A stretch of 64,000 bases of DNA from positions 426,775,890-426,839,889 of the forward strand of contig NC_133658.1 of the NCBI RefSeq assembly GCF_037893015.1, given 5' to 3'. The position numbers were made by a program, and so were the translations under genes. The notes beneath the pieces were generated by a model. It ran no database searches. It had not been told where the DNA came from and worked only from the letters and a program-made list of their open reading frames with translations. Numbering within the stretch: the stretch's first letter is position 1; the number at the start of each line of letters is the position of its first letter. Below, piece after piece: positions 54,433-64,000 of the stretch. This stretch comes from Macrotis lagotis. Lineage: Eukaryota > Chordata > Mammalia > Peramelemorphia > Peramelidae.

Positions 54433-55315
54433 GCTTTATTGTTAATTATAGTAAAGATAAATACATATTTAAGCTTTCTAAGGTCTACTCCCTGCCAGAT
54501 CTGATGGGATTTTCATTGTTTTTAGTCTTATAATTTCACTGATGAAGCAGAAGCACCAGTTCTGCCATTTTTTTGTCACTACATTATTAGTATCATTTTC
54601 ATCTATGATTCTTGTAAGAATTTTAAAAAATACTTGCCCATTTTATGAGGGATAGCACTAGTAAATGCAATTACTAAATTCACTTAATTGGGCACACATA
54701 AGTGTCAATATGCTGAAATGTGCTGAAAGCAAATGAAGGAATGAGGGTGACACTGTCAACACTTGAGTGTTATTAAACACCCACTCTTCTCTCTAGATTC
54801 TTCACATACCATGTGGCAAAAGAGTAAAGACTAGTGTCAATCCCTATATTAAATATTTGCAATGTTTAATTCTTTCTTTTTTCACATTAAAACACATACA
54901 CATATGTTCTTTTGTTTCCTTTCCTTTATAGGATTTTCTTGCACACACAATGGATTGAAGGTGAAGTAGAGGAATAATGAACAGAAAGAGACTGTTGAAT
55001 TTTTTACTAAGTTGAATATCAGAGGACAGCTTCCTAATAGTGCTATAAATGGGGCTTTAAATAAGACAGCTAACCCTGCTGGAGATTATTGATGAATCTG
55101 ATTCTCCTTATCATAGTGTACAGTTGCCTTAGATTTGCATTTTGTAAAATAAACTGAAAGGTGATCAATGAATTTTCAAAATAGTGTACACAGTAGTGAC
55201 TTTGGTTAGGACAACAATATGGTTTTTGATTCTTTATATTATAATGCTAACTTGGACCTAGGCTGGCAAATTAGATGGCAGAAATTTCAAATATAAAGTG
55301 TGTAAACACTTTTTT
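54433..55315. other. Unassigned sequence, no gene seen
   Basis: AT-rich sequence between two LINE clusters. No gene or repeat recognised. Confidence 0.5.
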
Positions 55316-55747
55316 GTCCTTTATAATATATTTATTTTTTATAATTACATGTCAAGACAATTTTTGACATTCATTTTTACAAGATTTTGAGTGTAAACTT
55401 TCCTCCCATTCTTTCTCCCCTCTGTTCTTGCTAAAATAGTAGGCAATTAGATTTAGTTATACATATACTATCATATATTATATAACATATTTCCATAGTC
55501 GCCATTGTGAAAGAAACAGATCAAAAGTAAAAAAAAAAAGAGTTAGTGAAAAACTTTATGATTCAATATGCATTCAAAATTTGAAAAAAAGGTCTTTATA
55601 CTTTGTATTTGACTTGGATCATTGTTTTTCTGAGAATAACTGAGACATTCATAGTTAATCAGCATGCAGTATTGGGTGTGTGTATTTTGTTTATTTATTT
55701 TTGTACAAATAATGTTTTTTATACATTACTAAAATATTCTTGTTTAC

Positions 55748-55925
55748 GAGTAAACATAATGGGGCGGCTAGGTGGTGCAGTGGATAGAGCACTGGCCTTT
55801 GAGCCAGGTGAACCTGAGTTCAAATCCAACCTCAGACATTTAATAATTACCTAGCCATGTGGCCTTGGGCAAGCCATTTAACCCCATTGCCTTGAAAAAT
55901 CTAAGAAAAAAAGAGTAAATATAAT
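55748..55925 (+). repeat. Copy-specific SINE with 13-bp target duplications
   Basis: 'ggggcggctaggtggtgcag', 'tggatagagcactggccttt', 'gagttcaaatccaacctcag' and an A-rich end. Flanks 'gagtaaacataat' (55,748-55,760) and 'gagtaaatataat' (55,913-55,925) differ at one base. The duplicated bases belong to the HAL1 3' end, so this SINE landed after, or in, this copy. Confidence 0.9.
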
Positions 55926-56198
55926 ACCCACTTGCCCCCCAAAATATAGACATTCATGAGCAATAAAGGAAAAAGAAAAATAAAAAAAACCAATTTGCTT
56001 CAGTCTGTGTTCCAACACAACCAACTCTATCTGGGGTAGATCACATTCTTTATGATAAGTCCATCACAAAAGCTACTTCCATATTTTTCCCCTATTGCCA
56101 TTGCTGATCACAACTCCCTCCATTCATACCTTCCCACTACCATATACTATATTTTCTCTCTCTCCTTTCACTCTGACCCTCTTCTTAAATGTGCTGTA

Positions 56199-56355
56199 GG
56201 GTAGCTGAGTGGTGCAGCAGATTGATCACTGGCCCTGGGGCTAAGAAGTCCTGAGCCCACACATACCACCTCTAATGCCCAGCAACCACCCACCCAGTCC
56301 TGTTGTCCCTTACAGGCCATCCAATCCCAGCCCCTTTCAAGAAGTAAAAAAGAAA
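56199..56355 (+). repeat. SINE at the shared 3'-region site
   Basis: 'gggtagctgagtggtgcagc', 'actggccctggggctaagaa', ending 'agaagtaaaaaagaaaatg'. The flanks 'ttaaatgtgctgta' before and 'aaatgtgttatatctc' after look like a worn target duplication and match the unfilled sequence 'aaatgtgtgttgtatctgaa' at about 48,917. Confidence 0.8.
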
Positions 56356-57041
56356 ATGTGTTATATCTCACCACTCTCCCCCATGGTCCACCCTCTCCTC
56401 CATCACTCACATCCCCCATCCCCCTGTTCCCATTATTTCCTTCTTACTCTAGATGTCTATATCAAATTGAGTATATATGCTGTTTCCTCTCTGTGCCACC
56501 TCTGATGAGAGTGAAGTTTCCCTCATTCCCCCTCATCTTCCATAACATTGCAATAGTTCGTTGCAATTAAAAAATCTTATTATATGAAGTATCTTGGCCT
56601 ATTCCACCTCTTCTTTCTCTTGTTTCCATTGTATTTCTCTTTTAGCCATTGACTCCATTTTTACAATATGTTATATCTTCAAATTCAGCTCTCTCCTGTG
56701 CTTCATCTATAAAAGCTCCTTCTACCTGCTCTATTAAATAAGAAGGTTCACGAGTATTATCAGTATCATTTTTCTTTTCAGGAATGCATGGAGTTCATCA
56801 TCATTAAGTCCCTCATATTTTATCCTTCTCCTCCATTCTTTAGGCTTTACCTGAGTCCTGTATTTGAAGATTAAACTTTCTGTTCAGCTCTGGTTGCTTC
56901 AACAGAAGGAATTGAAATTTCCCTGATTCATTGAAAGTCCAACTTTTCCCCCTTGGAAGAGGCTGTTCAGTTTTTCTGGATAGTTGATTCTTAGTTGCAT
57001 TCTGAGCTCTTTTGCCTTCTGGGAATATTATATTCCAAATC

Positions 57042-57260
57042 CTACAAGTCCTTAATGTCGTTGCTGCTACGTCCTATGTGATTCTGACTGCAGCTCCATG
57101 ATATTTGAATTGTGTCCTGGCTGCTTGTAATATTTTCTCTATGACTTCTTGGAGTCTTTAGATGCAGGAGCTTGTGTTTTCTCATCTTCAGACTGAGTAT
57201 TTTGATCCGTCTTGGGCTCATATGCAAAATATTTCTCAATGATCTTTCTCTTTTTTCTCT
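57042..57260 (-). pseudogene. ORF1 remnant of the third HAL1-like element
   Basis: Minus strand shows the N-terminal part equivalent to 'KRKTIEKYFA...DQNTQSEDEE', then 'ASKDSKK', joined to the C-terminal stretch around 'KILQAA' and 'YHGAAV'. The coiled coil and the first half of the RRM are lost. The open frame 57,042-57,239 reads mostly out of frame and is not a protein. Confidence 0.75.
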
Positions 57261-57269
57261 GCTTGATCA

Positions 57270-57990
57270 TTTTCCCAGCCTGGGCCTGGTTTTGGGGTGC
57301 TTCCTGAGCTTTTAGGACTCTCCCACAAGGGTTTCAGTGTGTGAGGCTCTGTCCTCCCTCCTGATCTGTGAATGACCATAAGCGCCCCTCTCTGCCACTG
57401 GGCTGAGGTGGGGGGGCACTGCTGTTCTATGTTCTATTCAGGATGTGAATGTGGTCAGAGCCCCAGAGTCCTTTTCCAGAGGCAGAGGACAGAGCTCTGC
57501 AGTCTCTCTTCACTCCCCTCCCTCAGCTCAATGGGCTCATGCCCTGGAGGCTCCTGCTTACTGGCTCTGCCTGCTTCTGTTTCTGGATCTGTGCTGTGGA
57601 AGACCAAGTTGCTCCCTGTGTGACCTGAGGGCTGGGCTCCATGTGCTCACTCTGGCAGAGGTCCCCCCGCTGTTCCCCCACTTTGTGCCCAGTGCTCCCC
57701 AGGGTGCAGCTCAGGAGACTCCCCTGCTGCTGTGAGCCACGGCTCCCAGTGCCCTGGGGCTGCCTCCGGGTGGCTGAAGTTCTTTTGCTTTGGTGGGCCA
57801 CCCCTCTGGTGGGCCGCCCCTCCGACCCCGGGAAGCAGAGCCTTTATGCTCTTTTCTAGGTTACCTTGAGTAGGAGAACTGCCTCACTGGGTCGCTTTAT
57901 GTGTTCTGTCTCCCAAAGGTTTAGTTAGAGTCCTTAGTTTCAAGTTTTATCAGAGAGCACCTAAGACTGGATCCCTTCTTGTCGCCATCT
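57270..57990 (-). promoter_or_regulatory. GC-rich 5' UTR of the third HAL1-like element
   Basis: Aligns by eye with 53,226-53,970 throughout ('tgttcccccactttgtgccc' versus 'tgttcccccactttgtgctc'). It has the YY1-like site at its border near 57,984. Confidence 0.7.
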
Positions 57991-58624
57991 TGACTCTGTC
58001 CCCTCTGCTTACAGGTATTTTAAAAGGAATTTCTTTTTCTGTCTCCTGCTACTGTGCTTTTCTGGTTATATAAAAGAAACGTTGATGACTTATGTGGGTT
58101 TATCTTATCTTCTCATTTGCAAAAGGAGAGAGTTTTATTTCCTCATTGCATATTCTAATTCCTTCTATTCTTTTTCTTCTCTTATAGCTAAAATTTCTAG
58201 TATTACATTGAAAAATAGTGGTGAAAACAGGCATCCTTACTTTATCCCTGATCTTATTGGAAAGGCTTCTAACTTATCTCCATTCTAGATAATGCATACT
58301 AATAACTTTACACAAATGCATCTTATCATTTAAAGGAGCAATCTCTTTATTCTTTAGGTCTCTAGTTTTTTAAGATTTACTAGCACATATGCTGTATTGT
58401 GTCAAAAGATTTTCTGCTGCTATTAAGATAAGCATATGATTCCTGTTGGTTTTGATATTGATATAGTCAATTATGTTGGTAGTTTTCCCAACACTGAACA
58501 AACCCTGCATTCCTGGTATAAATCCCACCTAATCAAATTTATACTTGTTATATGTTGCTATAAATTCAAATCAACTATACAGAATTTAAATTATTACCTG
58601 AATCAATCAATAAGCATTTATTAA

Positions 58625-58930
58625 GCTAGGTGGAGCAGTGGATAGAGAACTGGCCTTGGAGTTAGGAGGACAGGAGTTCAAATCTGGCCTCAGACACTTG
58701 ACTCTTAGTAGCGGTATGATCTAGGGTAAATCATTTAACCCCTGACTGTCTCTCATCAAGGGCCATCTCCAGTCATCCTGATTCATGTCTGGTCACTGGA
58801 TCCAAATGGCTCTGAAGAAAATGAGGTTGGTAGCTTAGCACAGTATACCCCTCACTCAAAAATATAGTTCATATGCTTGTCATGGCATCACCTTCCTGAT
58901 GTCATGGTCTTTGAAAATGAAGACCAAATA
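58625..58930 (+). repeat. Marsupial SINE, ~300-bp type, inside L1
   Basis: 'aggtggagcagtggatagag', 'gttcaaatctggcctcagac', 'aaatcatttaacccctgact', 'tggtcactggatccaaatgg', 'atgcttgtcatggcatcacc', ending 'tgaaaatgaagacca'. L1 endonuclease-region sequence resumes at 58,931. Confidence 0.85.
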
Positions 58931-59154
58931 TTTTATGCCTTAATACATGGTCAATTTTTGTGAAAGTACCTTGTACTACAGAAAAAAGGTACATTCCTTT
59001 CTATTCCCATTCAGTTTTCTTCAGAGGTCTCTCATATCTAGCTTTTCTAACATTCTTTTCACCTCCTTAACTTCTTTCTTATTTATTTTATGGTTAGATT
59101 TTTCTAATTATGTTATAGGTTGTTTGAGGCACCCCACTTGTATAGTTTTGTTGT

Positions 59155-59520
59155 CTATGTCTTCCTATGGCTTTTCTTTAAGAATTTGGTTTCTATATCA
59201 TTTAGTGCATATATATTTAGTATTGAAATTATTTCATTGTCTATAGGACCTTTTAGAAGGATGTCATGTCCCTCCTTATCTCTTTTAATGAGATCTATTT
59301 TTGCTTTTGCTTTGTCTGAGATAAGGATTACTACCCTTACTTTTTTCACTTCAGTTGGAGCATAATATATTTTGCTTCAGTTTTTTACCTTTAGATTGTC
59401 TGTATCTCTCTGCTTCAAATAAGTTTCTTGTAAACAACATATTGTAGGATTCTGGTTTTTAATCCACTGTGCTATCCACTCAAGTTTCACGAGAGTTCAT
59501 CCCATTCACATTCACAGTAA
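59155..59520 (-). pseudogene. L1 ORF2 endonuclease N-terminal remnant
   Basis: 59,155-59,349 encodes 'MKKVRVVILISDKAKAKIDL', 'IKRDKEGHDILLKGPIDNEI', 'ISILNIYALND', corresponding to L1 'AGVAILISDK...KRDKEGHYIMVKG...LTILNIYAPN'. To the right, in other frames, are 'CLQETYLKQ'-like and 'VNVNGMNS' segments, the ORF2 start at about 59,520. Confidence 0.85.
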
Positions 59521-59945
59521 AATGACTAATTCTTTATTATCTTTCACATTATCTCCCCTCTGTTTGTATATTTCCCCCCTCCTTTCACCCTATGCCTCCT
59601 CACCAGTAAACAGTTCTGAAGACTGCCTCCTTCAGTCAATCCCCTCCTTTTATCAGTCATCCTCCTTTTTTCTTCTCTTTTTTCCCCCTTTCCCCCTTCT
59701 TCTTTACCTCCCTTCTGTCAACTCCTCATTCCCTTTCCCTCCCACATTTCTCCTCCTAATAGTTGAAGGGTAAGATACAATTCTAAACCCAAGTGAACAT
59801 ATGTGTTGTTCCCTCTTTGACTCCTTACTTTGCAATAAGATTATAGCAATTCTTACCCCTTCCTTCTCCCTCTACTGAAACAGGTCCTTTGTACCTCTTC
59901 AATAATGTAATATATCCTATTCTGTCTTCCCCTTCCTCCAGAAAC

Positions 59946-60376
59946 TAGTGGAGAAACTAGTAAGGAACAACTGGGACTCTTTCTCTGAACTGTCTGTGTT
60001 GGAGATGTCACTTGCCCAATCCTGGACTGTTGGGAGTGCTGGAGATGCCTGGGGCAGTTTCTGGGCTGTTAAGCAGCACAGTCACTGGACTAGGCTGTCC
60101 TGGTTTGAAATGTCAGGGGCTGTCTCTGGACCAACAGTGGGGGGTGTTTGTCTCCCACTCCCTCATTGGGGTATGTGTGAACATCTAGGGCTGTATTTGA
60201 GTTGTTTGTGCAGAAATAACAGGTGCTCCAGGAGCATCAGGGGCTCTAGGTTAGGAATGCCAGGGGATTGCCATCTGGGTCAGGCATCTAGACCAACTTC
60301 ACTGTGAATGGAAGTTCTGGGTATCTGTGCTGGAGCTTTCCCAGCATGCTGGGGCTCTACCAGCAAGCCTCCTATG
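59946..60376. other. Unassigned GC-richer sequence
   Basis: Richer in G+C than its surroundings, with loosely repeated 'ggactgttgggagtgctgga' and 'tggggcagtttctgggctgt' type phrases. The 119-codon frame 59,948-60,307 lacks a known domain. I cannot say what it is. Confidence 0.4.
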
Positions 60377-60496
60377 CAGTGGTGGGATTCAAATAAATTA
60401 ATAATTGATCTTCTGCCTTAAAGACCATTTTAAGTATACAAAATGACATACCAAAGATAGTTTAATATTTCATGAATTTAATATTCAAATAAGAGG

Positions 60497-60800
60497 GGGC
60501 CAACTAGGTGGTGCAGTGAATAGAGCACTAGTTTTGGAGTCTGGAGGATGGGAGTTTGAATATAGCCTTAGATCCTTGACTCTTACTGTGTGACCTTGGG
60601 CAAATCATTTAAATCTGATTGCCTCACATCCAAGGCCATTTCCAGTCATTCAGATTCAAATATGGCCATTGGACCAGGTGACTCTAGAGAAGAACGTGAG
60701 GCTGATGACTTAACACAGCACCCCCTCACTCAAATCCAATTCACATGCGTGTGATGGTATCACTTCCCTGATGTGGTCTTCTTCAAATAAGAATAATAAA
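60497..60800 (+). repeat. Marsupial SINE, ~300-bp type
   Basis: 'ccaactaggtggtgcagtga', 'gcaaatcatttaaatctgat', 'tggccattggaccaggtgac', 'cactcaaatccaattcacat', 'tgatggtatcacttccctga'. Same type as 20,340 and 58,625. It lies between the hAT end and the coding remnant. Confidence 0.85.
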
Positions 60801-61379
60801 AGAGATACATAAAAGTTTTTAAAATTAATAAAAATATTGACACCTGGCAAAAAAACCGTTATTTAAGAAATTTTCATATTGCTTCTTGATTGACATCTTC
60901 ACTTGCAATTTTTTTCACTTTTATCCAAGCATGATCAACTGTGTGATTTATCTTAACCATCTTTTTACTGTAGGAGTAGGATTCTACACCTTTAGCAGTA
61001 GGTCAATTAGACTAATAATCATTGTATTTAATATATTAAAACAGGCAGCTCCTCTTCTCTGAACATATAATATTAAACTTTGAAAAACCTCTTTCTGCTT
61101 CTCTTGAACTTACAGCAATTGTTCTCACAATATTTTTAACTCTTTGAACACTTTAAGAAATTACATAGTTATGGGGACTTTAAAAAAAACTTTCTACAAA
61201 ATCTTGATAATCATTCATATCAGTTTGGTAATTCATCATTAAAAACAAGCAATTGTTATTCAGTTGCTTTCCACTTGTAATCTGGCTCCAAAAATTGAGA
61301 AATTATAATTTATTACTATCTTGAAACTGGCTACAACTTACTTTTAAACATTCATAATCCACTGGCCTTTTTTTTTTCA

Positions 61380-61700
61380 AATTCATCAAGATGCTTTCTA
61401 AAAGTCTTTCCCAAGGAAGCTCAACAGATCAATGATTTTCTGCAAATGTTATATTTTTGAAGATTTCTGAAGTAGTTAATGAATTAACTTTTTTGTATGG
61501 ACCTTTCTCCTTTCTCCTTTCCAAACATTTGAAATGCTTTAATAGATCTTATCATGAATTTTTCAACCTTTATTACATCTATATTTCTTGCTTGTAGGGC
61601 ATTTGAAAGAAGAGAAATTGTGTTTAAAATATCAATAATCAATGCCAAATCATTTATGAAATATATATTTTCAAGAGAGGCAGCCGTACATAAGTACTTT
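61380..61700 (-). pseudogene. hAT-like transposase remnant
   Basis: The minus-strand reading from about 61,700 is 'YLCTAASLENIYFINDLALI', 'IDILNTISLLSNALQARNID', 'VIKVEKFMIRSIKAFQMFGK' without a stop for some 60 codons. Then, after a frame change, come 'KVNSLTTSEIFKNITFAENH' and a stop. The pattern (helical, with LxxLS..LQ.R and I....K.I) matches the region of hAT transposases and their KIAA1586/ZBED-like relatives just before the C-terminal dimerisation part. Active-site residues are not in this stretch. Confidence 0.55.
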
Positions 61701-63160
61701 TTATTTTTTTTTGGTTCTACTATTCTAGAATTTGTTTGGGGATACTCTTTTTGATTGTTTGGAGATGAATGTAGCAGAGTTATGGGGATTTATTGCTTAC
61801 TCTGCCATCTTGATTCCTGGAAATGCACAGAGCTTTACTTTCTAAAAATTTGAGTTACCAAAAAGGTGAAACTCTTGCTATAGAAATATGGTGAATCTCT
61901 ATTTACTTGAAAGAAAAGAAATCCCTCAATTTGCTTTTTGGTGATTCTTAATTTCCTTGAGGAAGGGTAGAGAGGGAAAAAGAAACCTTATTCAACTTCT
62001 GTGAAGAGGCAACATCTCCATATAAGTCTCTAAAGGATCAGGTATATCATTCCACTAATGTGAATCTTAAGGAGGGGATAGTGGTTTGATGGGTGAACCA
62101 AGGATTGCTGAATAAGTAGAGGAATTGGAAGAACCTCAGGCGATTCAGGATATCCAGTATTTTTAACCTCACCACTTATCTGCAGATGACTCTGATTTAA
62201 AGAATTTTTGGTCAGGCTAAAGTCATCATTTGTGTTATGTCCTCATATTCTTAATGCTGAGCAGGTTCATCAACTCTTTTACTCATCATCACTACCTTAC
62301 ATTAGAAGACAGTGTAAACTGCAAAAATCTCACATTATCTACCTAATGGAAAAGATATTTGAGATCTGAGACTTGGAGAGGAAAAAAGACTAATATTTTT
62401 GGCTTTTTTAATCTTCCTTACTTTTTCTTTCTTTTTCTTTATGGAAACATTTTTTGGGAAAGGAGCATACAATATATTTTTCTTGTTTCTATTACACTTG
62501 GTAGTGATTATCCAGTAAAAGCCCTGAAAACATTATAACAAAGCCTTAGGACTTTGTCACTTTGGCTGTGGTTTATGATAAGACATTTTCCCACAACAGG
62601 AATTAATTTTCCCCAAAAGACAACAGAACCATTCCTGGGAACTGATTGGCCTCTGTCTCCACTGACACATCTTACTGGCAGCCTTAAGTAAAAAAAATCC
62701 AAACTCTGTGGTATTGGGGTCCATCCAACTTGGTGAATATCTTAAGATCACATGAGTCACTATACTCTGCTTTGCTTACACATTGCTTGCATATGGAAAC
62801 AAGGAGAACAAGTGTCTAGAATTTGAGTGCTGAATGATCCTTTTTAAATATCTTGCTATATTAGGGCAAAGTAATCTACCTTTTCTTAATTGCTCTAATA
62901 CTTTGAATGCCTCATTTCATCACATCAGACCTGATTAATAGGGTGTAGCTGTTAAGCATGACCCTAATACTCTTCTAAACCAAACATTGGGAAAGATTTG
63001 TTATTTTAATATAGGGAATTCCCAAAATAGCATTTTCTTCCACAAACCTGAGAGGTCACAGGGAATCACTTTTTCTTAACTAGGACCTAATGAGTCTGCT
63101 TCTCCACCCAGCTCTCTATCTACAGAATGCCATCTTTCCTCCTCCCTCAACAATAATTTC
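61701..63160. other. Unassigned sequence, no gene seen
   Basis: No gene recognised. Near 61,790 'ctctgccatcttgattcctg' resembles an L1-type 5' end in antisense, but the flanks do not support a longer element. Two overlapping minus-strand frames at 62,508-62,760 lack domains. Confidence 0.45.
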
Positions 63161-63310
63161 TTATAAAGTTCAATAAAATTTAAGATGCTACCAAAATGTG
63201 GACAATTATAAAGAAAGCATTTTTCAGCAATGAATATGCCCTGGAAGAAATAGGTTTGTGCTATTGCAAAATCACATTTACAGCTTCCTACGCACTAATC
63301 CTTTTCCCTA
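63161..63310. repeat. Direct duplication, first copy
   Basis: About 150 bases, from 'ttataaagttcaataaaatt' to 'cgcactaatccttttcccta', repeated at 63,852-64,000 with about 17 differences including a 1-base gap. Confidence 0.85.
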
Positions 63311-63851
63311 TGTAGAAGAGCACATTATTTACTCAATAGTTTTTAAAAGCTTTGAAGAGTCTGTCATGTTTTTGCAGATGTAAAAGTCTTTTTATGATAA
63401 AGAAAAAGGTAATGGCACCAGGTTTTCAACATGCTGAGCTGTCTGCATCTGATCTTGATCTTGGTATAATTCCAATCAAAACCTATAAAATGTATATAAG
63501 TATCTTCATGGAGAAAGCAGACTAGAAACTTTACCTCTAGTTCTCCGAGCTGCAATTTCCATAACACTCTGTCTGGTTTATATGAAGATCAGAATGCCCT
63601 TTTTTAAATGAAGTTGCAGCAGAAATAAACAGTATTGTGGGTGTACAGAGAATATAGAGATCATATACAGATATTAGACTAGGTCTATACTAGGCACATA
63701 TATATATATATATGTATACATATAAAACACTGATTACAGTGTCTATTAGGGATCTATATATCTATATACATGAGTATATTCATATATGTGTACACATATA
63801 CAACTTTAAGTATATTAAAAACAGATATGGATATGGACGTGAACAAAGACA
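63311..63851. other. Spacer between the duplicates, with AT-rich microsatellite
   Basis: Holds a short TA array near 63,697-63,715 and related ATATAC-rich sequence to about 63,800. No gene recognised. Confidence 0.5.
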
Positions 63852-64000
63852 TTATAAAGTTCAGTAAAATTTAAGAAGCTACTGAAATGTGAGAAATTAT
63901 AAAGAAAGCATTTTTCAACAGTGAATATTCCCTGAAGAAATAGGTTTGTGCCATTGTAAAATCACATTTACAGCTTCCTACGCATTAACCCTTTCCCCCA
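63852..64000. repeat. Direct duplication, second copy (cut by window end)
   Basis: Matches 63,161-63,310 at an offset of 690-691 bases. The match still holds at the last base of the window, so the duplicated unit may be longer and could be a tandem unit of about 690 bases. Confidence 0.85.

Larger units (their letters stand above)
55685..58008 (-). mobile_element. Third HAL1-like element, with ORF1 mostly deleted
   Basis: Same order as the copy at 50,759: 3' region from 55,685, ORF1 remnants, GC-rich 5' UTR (about 57,270-57,960) and a 5' end with 'gtcgccatcttgactctgtc' (complement of a CAAGATGGCGAC-type site). ORF1 is joined from its C-terminal part (57,140) directly to 'ASKDSKK'-type N-terminal sequence (57,150), a loss of roughly 650 bases relative to the inner copy. 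A 7-bp flank match ('gtatttt', 55,682 and 58,015) is weak evidence of a target duplication. Confidence 0.8.
55316..59945 (-). mobile_element. Rearranged L1, split by a HAL1-like copy and a SINE
   Basis: Left part 55,316-55,681 is L1 3' UTR ('ataattacatgtcaagacaa', 'atatttccatagtcgccatt'). After the HAL1-like insertion the L1 resumes at about 58,010 in ORF2 ('gactcctgctac'-like region, 'ttatgtgggtttatcttatc'), not in the 3' UTR, so a stretch of ORF2 and 3' UTR is missing. A SINE at 58,625-58,930 splits it again. 58,931-59,520 is the endonuclease region, and 59,521-59,945 the purine-rich inter-ORF spacer (pyrimidine-rich on plus). Confidence 0.75.
60377..61700 (-). mobile_element. hAT-like DNA transposon remnant
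   Basis: Left end 'cagtggtgggattcaaataa' at 60,377 looks like a hAT terminal repeat (CAG-type start). After a SINE at 60,497-60,800, minus-strand coding remnants run from about 61,690 to 61,380. The element is split and frame-broken; its right end was not found. A transposon-derived host gene family with the same fold exists, but the broken state and adjoining terminus favour a transposon. Confidence 0.6.

Noticed and set aside
61780-61825. Another L1 5' end
   Set aside because: Only the 'gccatcttg' core matches; neighbouring sequence shows no L1 5' UTR or ORF1.

Overview
This is AT-rich, repeat-dense mammalian DNA, and the repeats point to a marsupial. Evidence: tRNA-derived SINEs of the marsupial type (head near 'GGGCAGCTAGGTGG', some with a Bov-B/RTE-like tail reading 'gttgttcaattctttcag...'), old MIR and L3/CR1 pieces, L1 copies whose ORF1/ORF2 are recognisable but not of eutherian subfamilies, and ORF1-only 'half-L1' (HAL1-like) elements. 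I cannot name the species. I see no intact host gene or exon, no CRISPR, and no element I can assign to retroviruses or LTR kin. The window looks intergenic or intronic.

Layout. 1-14,400: mostly unannotatable sequence with scattered SINE/MIR fragments, C-run and GA/TG microsatellites, and two related LINE 3' ends. 14,400-17,350: L1 and L3/CR1 fragments. 18,551-19,551: a short pogo/Tc2-like DNA transposon with matching inverted ends that keeps only the DNA-binding part of its transposase, and carries a SINE. 21,095-32,785: a stack of L1-type sequence on the minus strand, with one long L1 (3' side near 22,535, 5' end near 31,395). Its ORF2 was hit first by a SINE (25,605-25,759) and then by a processed pseudogene of the RNA helicase gene DDX18 (25,769-28,609, with 15-bp target duplications, one of which includes the edge of the SINE). 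32,786-42,930: sparse repeats, a (CT)n array and a degenerate 50-bp minisatellite. 42,935-46,735: a 5'-truncated minus-strand L1. 48,225-59,940: several minus-strand L1/HAL1-like copies, including a complete ORF1-only element (50,759-53,981) that sits inside an older copy of the same kind with perfect 18-bp target duplications, and a third copy at about 55,685-58,005. 60,377-61,700: a hAT-like DNA transposon with a readable transposase remnant. 63,161-64,000: a local ~150-bp direct duplication that runs off the window.

How it fits together. There is no operon or pathway here. The story is one of layered insertions whose order can be read from who interrupts whom. The most interesting pattern is a SINE found at the same position of the 3' region in three L1/HAL1-like copies and absent from a fourth, older copy. 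This suggests that a SINE landed in a source element and was then copied along with it. All functional statements come from reading sequence and translations by eye; no database was searched.
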